Assembly (NCBI GenBank): GCA_046518185.1
Contig: JBKGRZ010000010.1
Coordinates: 1 to 64,000, forward strand
Reading direction: 5' to 3'
Length of the DNA stretch: 64,000 nucleotides
From: Scandinavium vulneris_A
Lineage (GTDB): Bacteria; Pseudomonadota; Gammaproteobacteria; Enterobacterales; Enterobacteriaceae
The position numbers and the translations under genes were made by a program. Below, one piece after another: positions 53,405-61,935 of the stretch (within the stretch, counting starts at the first letter, position 1; each line of letters opens with the position of its first letter). The notes under the pieces were generated by a model. That model was not told the origin of the DNA. It saw only the letters and a program-made list of their open reading frames with translations, and searched no databases.

Positions 53405-54408
53405 GATTTCACCGCCTGTTTTTGCCGGGCCAGCGCCGCATCCCGCAGGATCAGACGCCCTTTGCGCTTATTACCGCGCTCGTTAAGCACCACCGCAATC
53501 ACAATCACCGCCCCGGAAATAGCCATTTGCCAGAACGGCGACACGCCGATGACCGGCAGGGCGTTGTTAATCACCCCAAGGAACAGCGCACCACACAGGC
53601 AGCCAAGCACCCGTCCGGTGCCGCCCATGGTGCTAATCCCACCGATGACGCAGGCGGCGACGACTTGTAATTCGAAGCCGTTTGCCACATCGACGTAGGC
53701 CACCGCAAAGCGTGAAATCCACAGGTAGCCGCAGAACCCGGCCAGTGCCCCGGACAGGCAGAAGCTGACGAACTGCATTTTTCCGGCGTTGATCCCGGTG
53801 TAATACGCCGCCGTGGCGTTGCCCCCTGCGGTGTATAACGCCCGCCCGGTACGGCTGTAGCGCAGGAAATATCCGACGAGCAACAGTGCGGCGATGGCGC
53901 ACCAGCTCAGCACCGGCAGACCCCATATCGTCGCGCGCGGCAGGCCCAGAAAATCGGCACTCATCTGGTTGGCGTTCACCCAGCCACCGTTGGAGAGCAG
54001 AAAAATTATCCCGCGATAAATACTCATGGTGCCAAGCGTCACCACAATCGCCGGAATACCAAGCTTCCACACCAACAGTCCATTGATGATGCCCATCAGC
54101 AGGCCGAGCAGCGTCGCCAGCGCCAGCAGGGCAAGCACCGGAATATCCGGATGATGAAAATTAACCAGCGCCACGATCATCCCGCTGAGAGCCAGGTTGG
54201 CGGCCATCGACAGGTCGATGCCTTTGGTCAGCAAAACCATCATCTGACCGAGGGCGAGAATGGTCAGGATGGCCGTATCGTTGAACATCTCCACCAGGTT
54301 GCCCGGGGCGATGAACGACGGCGCACGGCTGCCGATGGCGGCGACCAACAGCACGATAACCGCCGCCAACAGCGCTTCGCGGTGTTTGAGCAGAGAGCGC
54401 AACATCAT
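53401..54408 (-). CDS. rhaP: Rhamnose ABC transporter permease RhaP
   Basis: The 335-residue permease has the same core (KGIDLSMAANLALSGMIVAL) and cytoplasmic loop (LVWKLGIPAIVVTLGTMSIYRG). Two adjacent ATG codons begin the gene, overlapping the ATPase stop. It ends with a basic tail. Order and overlap with ATPase and RhaQ match the rhaSTPQ transporter of Rhizobium leguminosarum, where the letters come from. Confidence 0.86.
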   Translation of the reverse strand: MMLRSLLKHREALLAAVIVLLVAAIGSRAPSFIAPGNLVEMFNDTAILTILALGQMMVLLTKGIDLSMAANLALSGMIVALVNFHHPDIPVLALLALATLLGLLMGIINGLLVWKLGIPAIVVTLGTMSIYRGIIFLLSNGGWVNANQMSADFLGLPRATIWGLPVLSWCAIAALLLVGYFLRYSRTGRALYTAGGNATAAYYTGINAGKMQFVSFCLSGALAGFCGYLWISRFAVAYVDVANGFELQVVAACVIGGISTMGGTGRVLGCLCGALFLGVINNALPVIGVSPFWQMAISGAVIVIAVVLNERGNKRKGRLILRDAALARQKQAVKS

Positions 54409-55916
54409 GCGGCCTCCTTGCCAGCACCGCTGGCGGCGCTGACGATGACTTCCGCCGTCGCCTCACCCGCGCGGTATTCCGCCACGATAAGCCCTTCATG
54501 CATCACGATAATGCGGTCGGCCATGCCCATCACTTCCGGCAGTTCGGACGACACCATGATCACCGCCAGGCCAAGGTTCACCAGCTCGGACATAAACTGA
54601 TGCACCGCCGCTTTCGAGCCGATATCAATGCCTTTGGTCGGTTCGTCGAGGATTACCACGTCGGGATGCGTGGCGAGCCATTTGGCGATCACCACTTTTT
54701 GCTGATTGCCGCCGGACAGCGTTTCCACCGGCTGTCGCCAACTGGATGCTTTTACCTGCAGCCGCCGGGCGTAGTCATCTGCCAGCCGCCATTCGCGGTC
54801 ATCGTGCAGAATGCCGTTCGGGTTGAGCGTGCGCAGCTGCGGCAGGCTGATGTTCTGGGCAATGGGTAATTCAATAATCGCCCCCTGCTTTTGCCGCTCT
54901 TCTGGCACGCAGACAATCCCGGCGTTAATCGCGTCGGCGGGCTGATGGAAATGGACGTGGTGGCCGTTGAGTAGGATGTCGCCCGAAGACGGTTTTGTGA
55001 CCCCCGACAGCGCCTGCATCAGCTCGGTACGCCCGGCACCGACCAGACCATAAAAGCCGAGGATTTCACCTTTGCGCAGGCTGAAATTGATATGCGCAAA
55101 CTCGGTCGGATGGCACAGGTCTTTTACTTCCAGCACCGTGTCGCCGGGTTCACAGGCCACTTTCGGGAAGGTCTGGGTGATGGCACGCCCGACCATCATC
55201 GACACCATTCTCTCTTCGGTAATGTCGTGGATATTGCCCGCGCCAACAAACACGCCGTCGCGCAAAATGGTGTAGTGATCGGCCAGTTCGAAGATTTCAT
55301 CAAACTTATGCGAGATAAACAGAATGGCTTTCCCGTCCTGCTTCAGGCGCTCAACTATTTGATAAAATTCGAGGATTTCGTGCTGGGACAGCGCGGCGGT
55401 TGGTTCATCCAGGATAACCACCTGGGCATCAAACGACAGTGCCCGGGCGATGGCGACCATGTGACGCTGGGCGATGCTCAGGGTTTTTAGCGTCGCACGC
55501 GGATCAATTTGTACTTCAAGACGAGCCAGAAGGGCCTGGGCGCGGCGGTGCATTTCGGGCCAGTCGAGTTTTTTCAGCAAACCCTTATACAGATACTGAC
55601 CGACAAAAATGTTCTCAGTCACCGACAGTTCGTCAAACAGCACGGTTTCCTGATGAATGGCGGTGATCCCCACTTTATGCGCCGATTCGGGGGTGGGTAA
55701 CAGAATGGGGATCGCTTTATAAAGAATGTCGCCCTCGTCGGGCTGATAAATGCCGGTCATCACTTTAACCAGCGTGGATTTTCCGGCGCCGTTTTCGCCT
55801 ATCAGCGCGGTCACTTTGCCGGGCCACAGGCTGAGCTGCACGTTTTCCAGCGCGCGCACGCCCGGAAAGAACTTGCTGATGCCCGTGAGCTGGAGCAATG
55901 GGGTGGTTTCGGTCAT
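54405..55916 (-). CDS. Rhamnose ABC transporter ATPase (tandem domains)
   Basis: The 503-residue protein contains two ABC domains. The first has Walker A GENGAGKST and a Q-loop, signature TLSIAQRHM (degenerate) and Walker B VVILDEPTAAL. The second has the weaker GLVGAGRTE, signature LSGGNQQKV and VVILDEPTKGID. This is usual for ribose-type sugar importers. It corresponds to RhaT of rhizobia; the symbol is avoided because rhaT in enterics means the H+ symporter, which this transporter seems to replace or supplement. Confidence 0.9.
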   Translation of the reverse strand: MTETTPLLQLTGISKFFPGVRALENVQLSLWPGKVTALIGENGAGKSTLVKVMTGIYQPDEGDILYKAIPILLPTPESAHKVGITAIHQETVLFDELSVTENIFVGQYLYKGLLKKLDWPEMHRRAQALLARLEVQIDPRATLKTLSIAQRHMVAIARALSFDAQVVILDEPTAALSQHEILEFYQIVERLKQDGKAILFISHKFDEIFELADHYTILRDGVFVGAGNIHDITEERMVSMMVGRAITQTFPKVACEPGDTVLEVKDLCHPTEFAHINFSLRKGEILGFYGLVGAGRTELMQALSGVTKPSSGDILLNGHHVHFHQPADAINAGIVCVPEERQKQGAIIELPIAQNISLPQLRTLNPNGILHDDREWRLADDYARRLQVKASSWRQPVETLSGGNQQKVVIAKWLATHPDVVILDEPTKGIDIGSKAAVHQFMSELVNLGLAVIMVSSELPEVMGMADRIIVMHEGLIVAEYRAGEATAEVIVSAASGAGKEAA

Positions 55917-55943
55917 GTGCGTTCTCCATCAAAAAGGGGTCTT

Positions 55944-56011
55944 GTAGGGCGGGTAAGCGGCAGCGCCACCCGCCGTGTTGCCGGATGGCGCTACGCTTAT
56001 CCGGCCTACAA
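55944..56011. repeat. REP/BIME pair in the rhamnose operon
   Basis: Two REP units in inverted orientation lie in the gap between the ATPase and binding-protein genes. One contains GGGCGGGTAAGCGG and CGCCACCCGCC, the other GCCGGATGGCG and CTTATCCGGCCTAC. Such elements protect upstream mRNA, here that of the binding protein, which is needed in excess over the other subunits. Confidence 0.88.
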
Positions 56012-56017
56012 AACGCA

Positions 56018-57004
56018 TCAGAAAATTTTGGAGAACTTATCAATGTTGCTGGCATCGTAAACGAACGGCTTCGCCATCGCGCCGTTACCCTCTGCATCCA
56101 GCGTGACTTTGCCGAGTTTGCCCATGCTGGCTTCGGTTTTGGTGGCCGTTCCTTTCACCAGATCGTCCGCTAAATAGGTTGCCGCATAGCCGAGATCGAT
56201 AGGGTTCCAGATAGCGAAGCTTTTGCTGGCTCCGGATTTAATCGCTCCCGCCATTTCAGATGGCAGCCCCAGGCCGGTCACGTACACTTTGCCGATTTTG
56301 CCCTGATCCTTCACCGCCTGCGCCGCCGCCACGATGCCGACCGACGACGGTGAAACGATCACTTTCAAATCCGGGTAGGTTTTTAACAGACCGACCGCTT
56401 CGCGGTAGCTTTTATCGGACAGGTCATCGCCATAGGCGACGGTGACCAGATTGATTGATGGGTACTGCGGCAGCACCTTTTTCATCTCCGCAATCCAGAT
56501 ATTCTGGTTGGTGGAGGTGGGCGTGGCGCTCAAAATCGCCACATCGCCTTTGTCGACATTCAGCGCTTTCAGCGCATCGGCTGCCAGCTTGACGTTGGTT
56601 TCGCCGATCAGCGCGTTATTGGAAGGATTGAGGTGGATCTGACGGCCAGCCTGCGCCACGCCAGAATCCCATGACACCACTTTGATCCCACGCTGCATCG
56701 CCTTTTTCAGCACCGGTACCAGCGCATCCGGATCGTTGGCTGAAATGGCGATCGCATCTACTCCTTGGGCGATCAGGCCGTTCAGCACTTCGATCTGTGC
56801 CTCAGCCGTGGTGGTGGTGGGACCGGTATAAATGACTTTAACGTCACCTAACTCTTTTGCCGCTTCCTGCGCGCCAACGTTGGCTGCCTCAAAAAATCCA
56901 TTTCCCAGCGATTTTGCCACCAGGGCGATTTTGACTTCAGCTAAAGCAGAACCGGACAACGCCAGTGCGGCAACGGTGAGGATCAAGCTTGGTTTTATTT
57001 TCAT
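56018..57004 (-). CDS. Rhamnose ABC transporter periplasmic binding protein
   Basis: The 328-residue precursor has a signal peptide (MKIKPSLILTVAALALSGSALA) and the ribose-binding fold: KIALVAKSLGNGFFEAANVG, AIAISANDPDALVPVLKKA and the hinge segments GETNVKLAADAL and VIVSPSSVGIVAAAQAV. It captures rhamnose, or rhamnosides, in the periplasm for RhaPQ and the ATPase. It is the first transporter gene after rhaD. Its rhizobial counterpart is called RhaS, unrelated to the AraC-type RhaS encoded at 61 kb. Confidence 0.88.
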   Translation of the reverse strand: MKIKPSLILTVAALALSGSALAEVKIALVAKSLGNGFFEAANVGAQEAAKELGDVKVIYTGPTTTTAEAQIEVLNGLIAQGVDAIAISANDPDALVPVLKKAMQRGIKVVSWDSGVAQAGRQIHLNPSNNALIGETNVKLAADALKALNVDKGDVAILSATPTSTNQNIWIAEMKKVLPQYPSINLVTVAYGDDLSDKSYREAVGLLKTYPDLKVIVSPSSVGIVAAAQAVKDQGKIGKVYVTGLGLPSEMAGAIKSGASKSFAIWNPIDLGYAATYLADDLVKGTATKTEASMGKLGKVTLDAEGNGAMAKPFVYDASNIDKFSKIF

Positions 57005-57055
57005 TGCTTTTACTCCACTGAATTGAGTTAGTTGTAGGGATTGCAGGTGTTTTTT

Positions 57056-57079
57056 CGCCCCGTCTCATTGAGCGGGGCG
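57056..57079. other. Intercistronic hairpin between rhaD and the transporter genes
   Basis: CGCCCC and CGGGGCG pair across an 11-base loop, 15 bases past the rhaD stop. On the transcribed minus strand the T run is absent (A-rich instead), so it is more likely a processing or stability structure than a terminator. Confidence 0.5.
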
Positions 57080-57094
57080 CGATGTTGTTATCTG

Positions 57095-57925
57095 TTATGC
57101 GTAAAGCGCTAATGCTGATGCCATCGGGGTCACGTCAAAGCGTTTGGCGAGGGCAATCAGTTCTTCTCGGGTGATGGTCTGTTTCATGCCGCCCATCGAG
57201 TAGACCTTCACCAGAACTTCAGCCGATTTCTCGGCGGTATCAATTAAGCCAAAGGCTTCATCAAGCGTTGGACCGCTGCCAAACACGCCGTGGAATGGCC
57301 ACAGCACCAGCGAGTGCTGCTGCATTTCCGTGGCGGTGGCCTGGCCGATTTCATCGGTACCCGGCACCATCCACGGCAGAATGCCGACGCCATCCGGGAA
57401 CACCACCAGACACTCGGTGCTGCCTTCCCACAGTTTGCGAGTGATGAGCTCGGAGGTATTTTCCAGCACGTAGGTCAGGGCGATCAGGTTGGTGGCGTGG
57501 CAGTGCATGATCACGCGGTCTTTTCCGTTGGTCGCTTTGATACGTTCGCAGTGGGAAAGGAAGTGTGCTGGCAGCTCAGAGGTTGGCACCGCTTCGTGCG
57601 TCAGCCCCCAAAGAATGTGGTAGCCCGCGCCGTCGCTGTCCACTTTCACCACGCCTAAATTCGCGGACGGATCGAGCTGTACGTTGCGGAAAAACTTGCC
57701 GGAACCGGTAACGATAAACGGCGTGTTGGCCAGCGCTGGCATCGGCTGGCTGAGCGGAATATAACGCGGATTCGGGTGGAAATCGGCTTCGAATGGCGCG
57801 ATATCCGCGGCATCCAGACGCAGGGTCAGGTTGCCGCCGTTGCGCTCGTCCCAGCCTTTGAGCCAGGCATCGGTGGTGGCTTTGATCATGCCCTGAACGA
57901 ACCAGGCGTTGGTGATGGTCTGCAT
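57095..57925 (-). CDS. rhaD: RhaD, rhamnulose-1-phosphate aldolase
   Basis: The 276-residue class II aldolase starts MQTITNAWFVQGMIKATTDAWLKG. It has GGNLTLRLD, the catalytic Glu region and zinc ligands in MHCHATNLIALTYV and the late WPFHGVFGSG. It splits L-rhamnulose 1-phosphate into DHAP and L-lactaldehyde. It is very close to E. coli RhaD (274). It follows rhaA across a REP-containing gap. Confidence 0.97.
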   Translation of the reverse strand: MQTITNAWFVQGMIKATTDAWLKGWDERNGGNLTLRLDAADIAPFEADFHPNPRYIPLSQPMPALANTPFIVTGSGKFFRNVQLDPSANLGVVKVDSDGAGYHILWGLTHEAVPTSELPAHFLSHCERIKATNGKDRVIMHCHATNLIALTYVLENTSELITRKLWEGSTECLVVFPDGVGILPWMVPGTDEIGQATATEMQQHSLVLWPFHGVFGSGPTLDEAFGLIDTAEKSAEVLVKVYSMGGMKQTITREELIALAKRFDVTPMASALALYA

Positions 57926-57948
57926 AGTCTTTCTTTCCTTCAAATTGT

Positions 57949-58018
57949 CGGGTGGCGCTGCGCTTACCCGACCTACCTGTAATGCGTAGGCCCGGCAAGC
58001 AACGCGCCGCCGGGCAGG
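57949..58018. repeat. REP/BIME pair between rhaA and rhaD
   Basis: Two REP units occur: GTCGGGTGGCGCTGCGCTTA with CCCGACCTAC, then GTAGGCCCGGCAAGC with GCGCCGCCGGGCA. The second ends next to the rhaA stop codon. They are transcribed between rhaA and rhaD. Confidence 0.88.
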
Positions 58019-58021
58019 TTT

Positions 58022-59281
58022 TTATTTACGCTTTGCTAAAACGCCTTTCTCATAGGCGCGCACGCTGTCGAGCCACTGGCTGCCCGCTGGCGTATCGTTC
58101 CGCTGGCAGTACATTTCCCACACCGCCTGCCACGGCAGGCATTTTTGCTCTTCGAGCAGGGCTAAACGTGCGGTGTAATCGCCGTCCAGTTCCAGTTGAC
58201 GCAGTTCAGCCGTCGGTTCCAGCAGCGCGCGCAGCAGGGCTTTCTTCATGTTGCGAGTACCAATCACCCATGCCGCGATGCGGTTGATGGAGGCGTCGAA
58301 GAAATCGAGGCCGATGTGTACGCGGTCGAACAGGTCGTGGCGGATGATTTCGCTGGCAATGGCCTGGGTTTCGTCGTCCAGCAGCACTACGTGATCGCTG
58401 TCCCAACGTACCGGGCGGCTCACGTGCAGCAGCAGGCGCGGCACAAATAGCATCGCTGCAGAAATTTTGTCGGAGATAACTTCGGTCGGATGGAAGTGAC
58501 CCGCATCCAGACACAGTGCGGTCTGGCGGCTGGTGGCGTAACCCATGTAGAACTCGTTGGAACCGACGGTGTAGCTTTCTGCACCAATGCCGAACAGCTT
58601 GCTTTCTACGGCGTCGATGTGGTGCGCCGGGCTCAGTTTTTCGCTGATGATTTCATCCAGCGCGTTCATCAGGCGCTGACGCGGGCCGAAACGGTCGACG
58701 GTCAGGTCTTTCATGCCGTCCGGGATCCAGATGTTCATCACCGATGGCGTGCCCAACTGTTCGCCGAAATAAGCTGATACGCGGCGGCTGGCCTTGCAGT
58801 GGTCAATCCAGAACTGGCGGATTTCATCGTTGGCGTGGGCCAGGGTGAAGCCGTCGGCGCTCATTGGGTGTGAGAAGCAGGACGGGTTGAAATCCAGCCC
58901 CAGCTTGTTGGTTTTGGCCCACTCTACCCAGTTCTTAAAATGTTCCGGTTTGATTTCGTTCCGGCCAACAGGGGTTTCTGATTCCAGATAAATCGCGTGC
59001 AGGTTCAGGCGTTTCGGACCAGGGATCAGGCTCAGAGCCTGTTCCAGATCGGCACGCAGTTCGGTGGCATTACGCGCTTTGCCCGGGTAGTTGCCGGTTG
59101 CCTGAATACCACCCGTTAATGCGCCGCCTGGGTTTTCAAACCCGCCAACGTCATCGCCCTGCCAGCAGTGCATCGAGACGGGCAAACGGTCGAGTTGACG
59201 CAGGGCCTCCTCGACGTCGACACCCACGGTGGCATAACGTTGTTTTGCCAGTTCCCAGGCTTGTTCAAGTTGAGTGGTCAT
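58022..59281 (-). CDS. rhaA: RhaA, L-rhamnose isomerase
   Basis: The 419-residue enzyme (419 in E. coli) starts MTTQLEQAWELAKQRY, overlapping the rhaB stop by four bases. Metal- and substrate-binding blocks include LDFNPSCFSHP, CLDAGHFHPTEVISDK and VRWDSDHVV. It converts L-rhamnose to L-rhamnulose in the cytoplasm. It is the second gene of rhaBAD. Confidence 0.98.
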   Translation of the reverse strand: MTTQLEQAWELAKQRYATVGVDVEEALRQLDRLPVSMHCWQGDDVGGFENPGGALTGGIQATGNYPGKARNATELRADLEQALSLIPGPKRLNLHAIYLESETPVGRNEIKPEHFKNWVEWAKTNKLGLDFNPSCFSHPMSADGFTLAHANDEIRQFWIDHCKASRRVSAYFGEQLGTPSVMNIWIPDGMKDLTVDRFGPRQRLMNALDEIISEKLSPAHHIDAVESKLFGIGAESYTVGSNEFYMGYATSRQTALCLDAGHFHPTEVISDKISAAMLFVPRLLLHVSRPVRWDSDHVVLLDDETQAIASEIIRHDLFDRVHIGLDFFDASINRIAAWVIGTRNMKKALLRALLEPTAELRQLELDGDYTARLALLEEQKCLPWQAVWEMYCQRNDTPAGSQWLDSVRAYEKGVLAKRK

Positions 59282-60744
59282 GCGCAAAGCTCCTTGGTCT
59301 GTTGTGGCTGAAACTGCGCGACATAGCGGGCAATTTCACTGTTCGGATCCGGGTTAAAGGTGGTAAGCGCGTAGTTGCTGCGCACCACCTTGCGAAATTC
59401 GTCAACGTTACTGAGTTCATCGAGGGTCATCAGCTGCACGCCGATATTGCCCAGCGTAGAGGCCTCAATTGGCCCGGCGGTGACGGTGATCCCGCAGGCA
59501 TCGGCACAAAGCTGGTTCAACAGTGCGTTCTGGCAACCACCGCCGACGATGTGTAGCTGTGAAAAAGCGTGGCCGTGCAGGTCTGAGAGCTGGTGCAGCA
59601 CGCGGGCGTACAGCAATGCCAGGCTGTCGAAAATGCAGCGTGCCAGTTCAGCGGCGCTTTGCGGCTCCGGCTGGTGGCTGTCGCGACAGGCGGCCTGAAT
59701 TTCGAGGCTCATGTTGTCCGGGTTGATAAAGCGGTCATCGTTCGGGTTAATCACGAACTGGCAGGCGGGCAGTTTCTGCGTTTGGGCCACTAATGCCGCG
59801 ATATCGCTGATGTTTTGCTCTTTCAGTACCCGTTGCAGCAGCCACAGGCCCATGATGTTTTTCAGCACCCGATAGCGGCCTTCTGCGCCGCCTTCGTTAG
59901 TGATGTTGTTCGCCAATGCGATGTCGCTGGTACACGGCGTTTTGCTTTCATAGCCCATCAACGACCAGGTTCCGGAAGAGAGATAGGCCGCGTGTTTGCC
60001 CTCCAGCGGGGAGGCGATCACCGCACTGGCGGTATCGTGGCTGGCGACGGCGACCACCGGGATTTGGTTCCCCAGCGGGCAAATCCAGTGCCCGATGACG
60101 TTGCCAGGGTGCGTCGGCGTGCCGAACCAGTCGCGCGGTGCGCCCGCCCAGTTGAGCAGGTCTTCATCCCAGTTGTCGGTGTTGATGTTCACCATTTGGG
60201 TGGTGGTTGCGTTGGTGTATTCCCAGTTCATTTTGCCGGTCAGGCGATAGCTGAAATAGTCAGGGATCAGCAGCGCATGGGCGATATTCGCCAGCACATC
60301 AGGCTGTTGTTCGGATAACGCGCGGAACTGGTACAGGGTGTTAAACGGCAGAAACTGAATGCCGCTGCGGCGATAGATGTCGGCGCGGCCGAGCTGCGTT
60401 TCTGCACGCTGCATTACGCCCTGGGTGCGGCTGTCGCGGTAGGACACCGGCAGGCCAACGCGATGGCCGTCCTTATCCAGCAGCACAAAATCCACGCCCC
60501 AGGTGTCGATGCCGATGCTGTCGATAAGAATGCCGTCATCGCATACTTTCTTCAGCCCACAACGGATCTCGGCTTCAAGACTGTCGATATCCCAGCAGTC
60601 TGTGCCGTCCACTTTCTGTAGCGTATTCATAAAACGGTGGATCTCACGCAGTGCCAGGGTCCGTTTTTGGCGGTCGTAACTGGCCAGCATGACGCGCCCG
60701 CTGGAGGCGCCTAAATCAACCGCCACACAATGGCGAAAACTCAT
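59278..60744 (-). CDS. rhaB: RhaB, rhamnulokinase (FGGY family)
   Basis: The 488-residue kinase (489 in E. coli) starts MSFRHCVAVDLGASSGRVML behind AAGGAC; 34 open codons upstream lie in the promoter and are rejected. It has DSIGIDTWGVDFVLLD with the catalytic Asp, HDTASAV and LHIVGGGCQN. It phosphorylates L-rhamnulose at C1. It heads the operon under control of RhaS and CRP. Confidence 0.97.
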   Translation of the reverse strand: MSFRHCVAVDLGASSGRVMLASYDRQKRTLALREIHRFMNTLQKVDGTDCWDIDSLEAEIRCGLKKVCDDGILIDSIGIDTWGVDFVLLDKDGHRVGLPVSYRDSRTQGVMQRAETQLGRADIYRRSGIQFLPFNTLYQFRALSEQQPDVLANIAHALLIPDYFSYRLTGKMNWEYTNATTTQMVNINTDNWDEDLLNWAGAPRDWFGTPTHPGNVIGHWICPLGNQIPVVAVASHDTASAVIASPLEGKHAAYLSSGTWSLMGYESKTPCTSDIALANNITNEGGAEGRYRVLKNIMGLWLLQRVLKEQNISDIAALVAQTQKLPACQFVINPNDDRFINPDNMSLEIQAACRDSHQPEPQSAAELARCIFDSLALLYARVLHQLSDLHGHAFSQLHIVGGGCQNALLNQLCADACGITVTAGPIEASTLGNIGVQLMTLDELSNVDEFRKVVRSNYALTTFNPDPNSEIARYVAQFQPQQTKELCA

Positions 60745-60799
60745 GGCAGGGTCCTTCTGATAGTCATTGCGGACAGTCTGAAGGAGTGCCAGCGTGTCG

Positions 60800-60850
60800 A
60801 CCTTCTCACTACTGACAGCGGAAAATGGCGGCTGGCAAGAAAGCAAAGAT
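60800..60850 (-). promoter_or_regulatory. RhaS binding site of the rhaB promoter
   Basis: Two 17-base half-sites in inverted orientation, ACCTTCTCACTACTGAC (60800-60816) and GGCAAGAAAGCAAAGAT (60834-60850), are separated by 17 bases. They closely match the E. coli rhaBAD RhaS site and overlap the presumed -35 region, as expected for a class II AraC-type activator. Spacing in E. coli is 16 by my recollection. Confidence 0.85.
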
Positions 60851-60853
60851 GAA

Positions 60854-60869
60854 CGTGAGAGGCATCACA
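60854..60869. promoter_or_regulatory. CRP site of the rhaB/rhaS control region
   Basis: CGTGAGAGGCATCACA fits TGTGA-N6-TCACA with one mismatch. It lies just upstream of the RhaS site of rhaB, the position where CRP acts at E. coli rhaBAD. The rest of the 300-base gap up to rhaS is expected to hold the RhaR site and rhaS promoter, which I could not place securely. Confidence 0.75.
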
Positions 60870-61044
60870 CTTTCCAGTAATGAGCCCGTCTCATGCGGGT
60901 GTGACGCTGAACTCATTTCCTGATTTTTCCGGTCGTTTCTTGAAAAACGGACAGGGTTTGCGCGCTTTGCTGTCAAAAATTCAAGGTGAGAATGGCGGGG
61001 GGTGCTTATTATCCTGATAACTTTTCTCATTTCGTGGGGCCATT

Positions 61045-61881
61045 ATGACCGTACTGCACAGCATGGATTTTTTTCCGTCAGGACATGCACCTGTTGCCAT
61101 TGAGCCACGGCTGCCACAAGCGGAGTTCCCTGAGCACCACCACGATTTTCATGAGATTGTGATCGTCGAACATGGCACCGGTATTCATGTGTTCAACGGC
61201 CAGCCTTACACCATCACCGGCGGGACGGTGTGCTTCGTGCGCGATCACGACCGCCATCTGTACGAGCACACCGACAACCTGTGCCTGACGAACGTGTTGT
61301 ACCGTTCCCCTGACGCGTTCCGCTTTCTGTCTGGCCTGGAACAGCTGTTGCCGCAGGAGCAGGACGGCGTGTATCCGTCGCACTGGCGGGTAAATCAGAC
61401 GGTGTTGCAGCAGGTGCGCCAGGTGGTACAGCAGATGGAAACGCTAGATAGCGGGGACGACATGCACACCATCGCCAATCGTGAAATTCTGTTTATGCAG
61501 CTGTTGGTGCATTTGCGAAAGGGCAGTCTGGCGGCGGAGGCAACCAATAACGATGCGCGTCTGAATTTGCTGATGGCGTGGCTGGAAGACAATTTCGCCG
61601 ATGAAGTGTGCTGGGAAGCGGTGGCGGACCGTTTTTCACTCTCGCTGCGCACGCTGCACCGCCAGCTTAAGCAGCACACCGGTATGACACCGCAGCGTTA
61701 TCTCAACCGTATTCGTTTGACCAAAGCGCGCCACCTGTTGCGTCACAGTGACGAAAGCGTCACTGATATCGCATTTCGCTGTGGTTTTGGCGACAGTAAC
61801 CACTTTTCAACGCTTTTCCGCCGGGAGTTTAGCTGGTCGCCGCGCGATATTCGTCAGGGGCGCGACACCCAATTGCAATAA
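61045..61881 (+). CDS. rhaS: RhaS, AraC-family activator of rhamnose genes
   Basis: The 278-residue protein (278 in E. coli) has an N-terminal cupin-like rhamnose-binding domain (FPEHHHDFHEIVIVEHGTGI, HVFNGQPYTI) and two C-terminal HTH motifs (CWEAVADRFSLSLRTLHRQL and SVTDIAFRCGFGDSNHFSTL). It activates rhaBAD with rhamnose. It is divergent from rhaB. In E. coli rhaR follows directly in the same operon; here a terminator and a minus-strand protease gene come next. Confidence 0.96.
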   Translation: MTVLHSMDFFPSGHAPVAIEPRLPQAEFPEHHHDFHEIVIVEHGTGIHVFNGQPYTITGGTVCFVRDHDRHLYEHTDNLCLTNVLYRSPDAFRFLSGLEQLLPQEQDGVYPSHWRVNQTVLQQVRQVVQQMETLDSGDDMHTIANREILFMQLLVHLRKGSLAAEATNNDARLNLLMAWLEDNFADEVCWEAVADRFSLSLRTLHRQLKQHTGMTPQRYLNRIRLTKARHLLRHSDESVTDIAFRCGFGDSNHFSTLFRREFSWSPRDIRQGRDTQLQ

Positions 61882-61884
61882 AAA

Positions 61885-61905
61885 AGCCCATGAGACTCAT
61901 GGGCT
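61885..61905. terminator. Terminator between rhaS and the protease gene
   Basis: AGCCCATG and CATGGGCT pair around AGACT. On the minus strand it is followed by TTTTTTATT, making a good terminator for the protease. On the plus strand the tail is TTGTTGTTG, so termination of rhaS would be weaker but likely. Confidence 0.85.
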
Positions 61906-61935
61906 TGTTGTTGTGGCGCGTTTAATTAATGGCGT

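Noticed and set aside
60890..60910. Second CRP site in the rhaB-rhaS gap (TGTGACGCTGAACTCA)
   Set aside because: Only the left half fits the consensus; the right half has too many mismatches to call.
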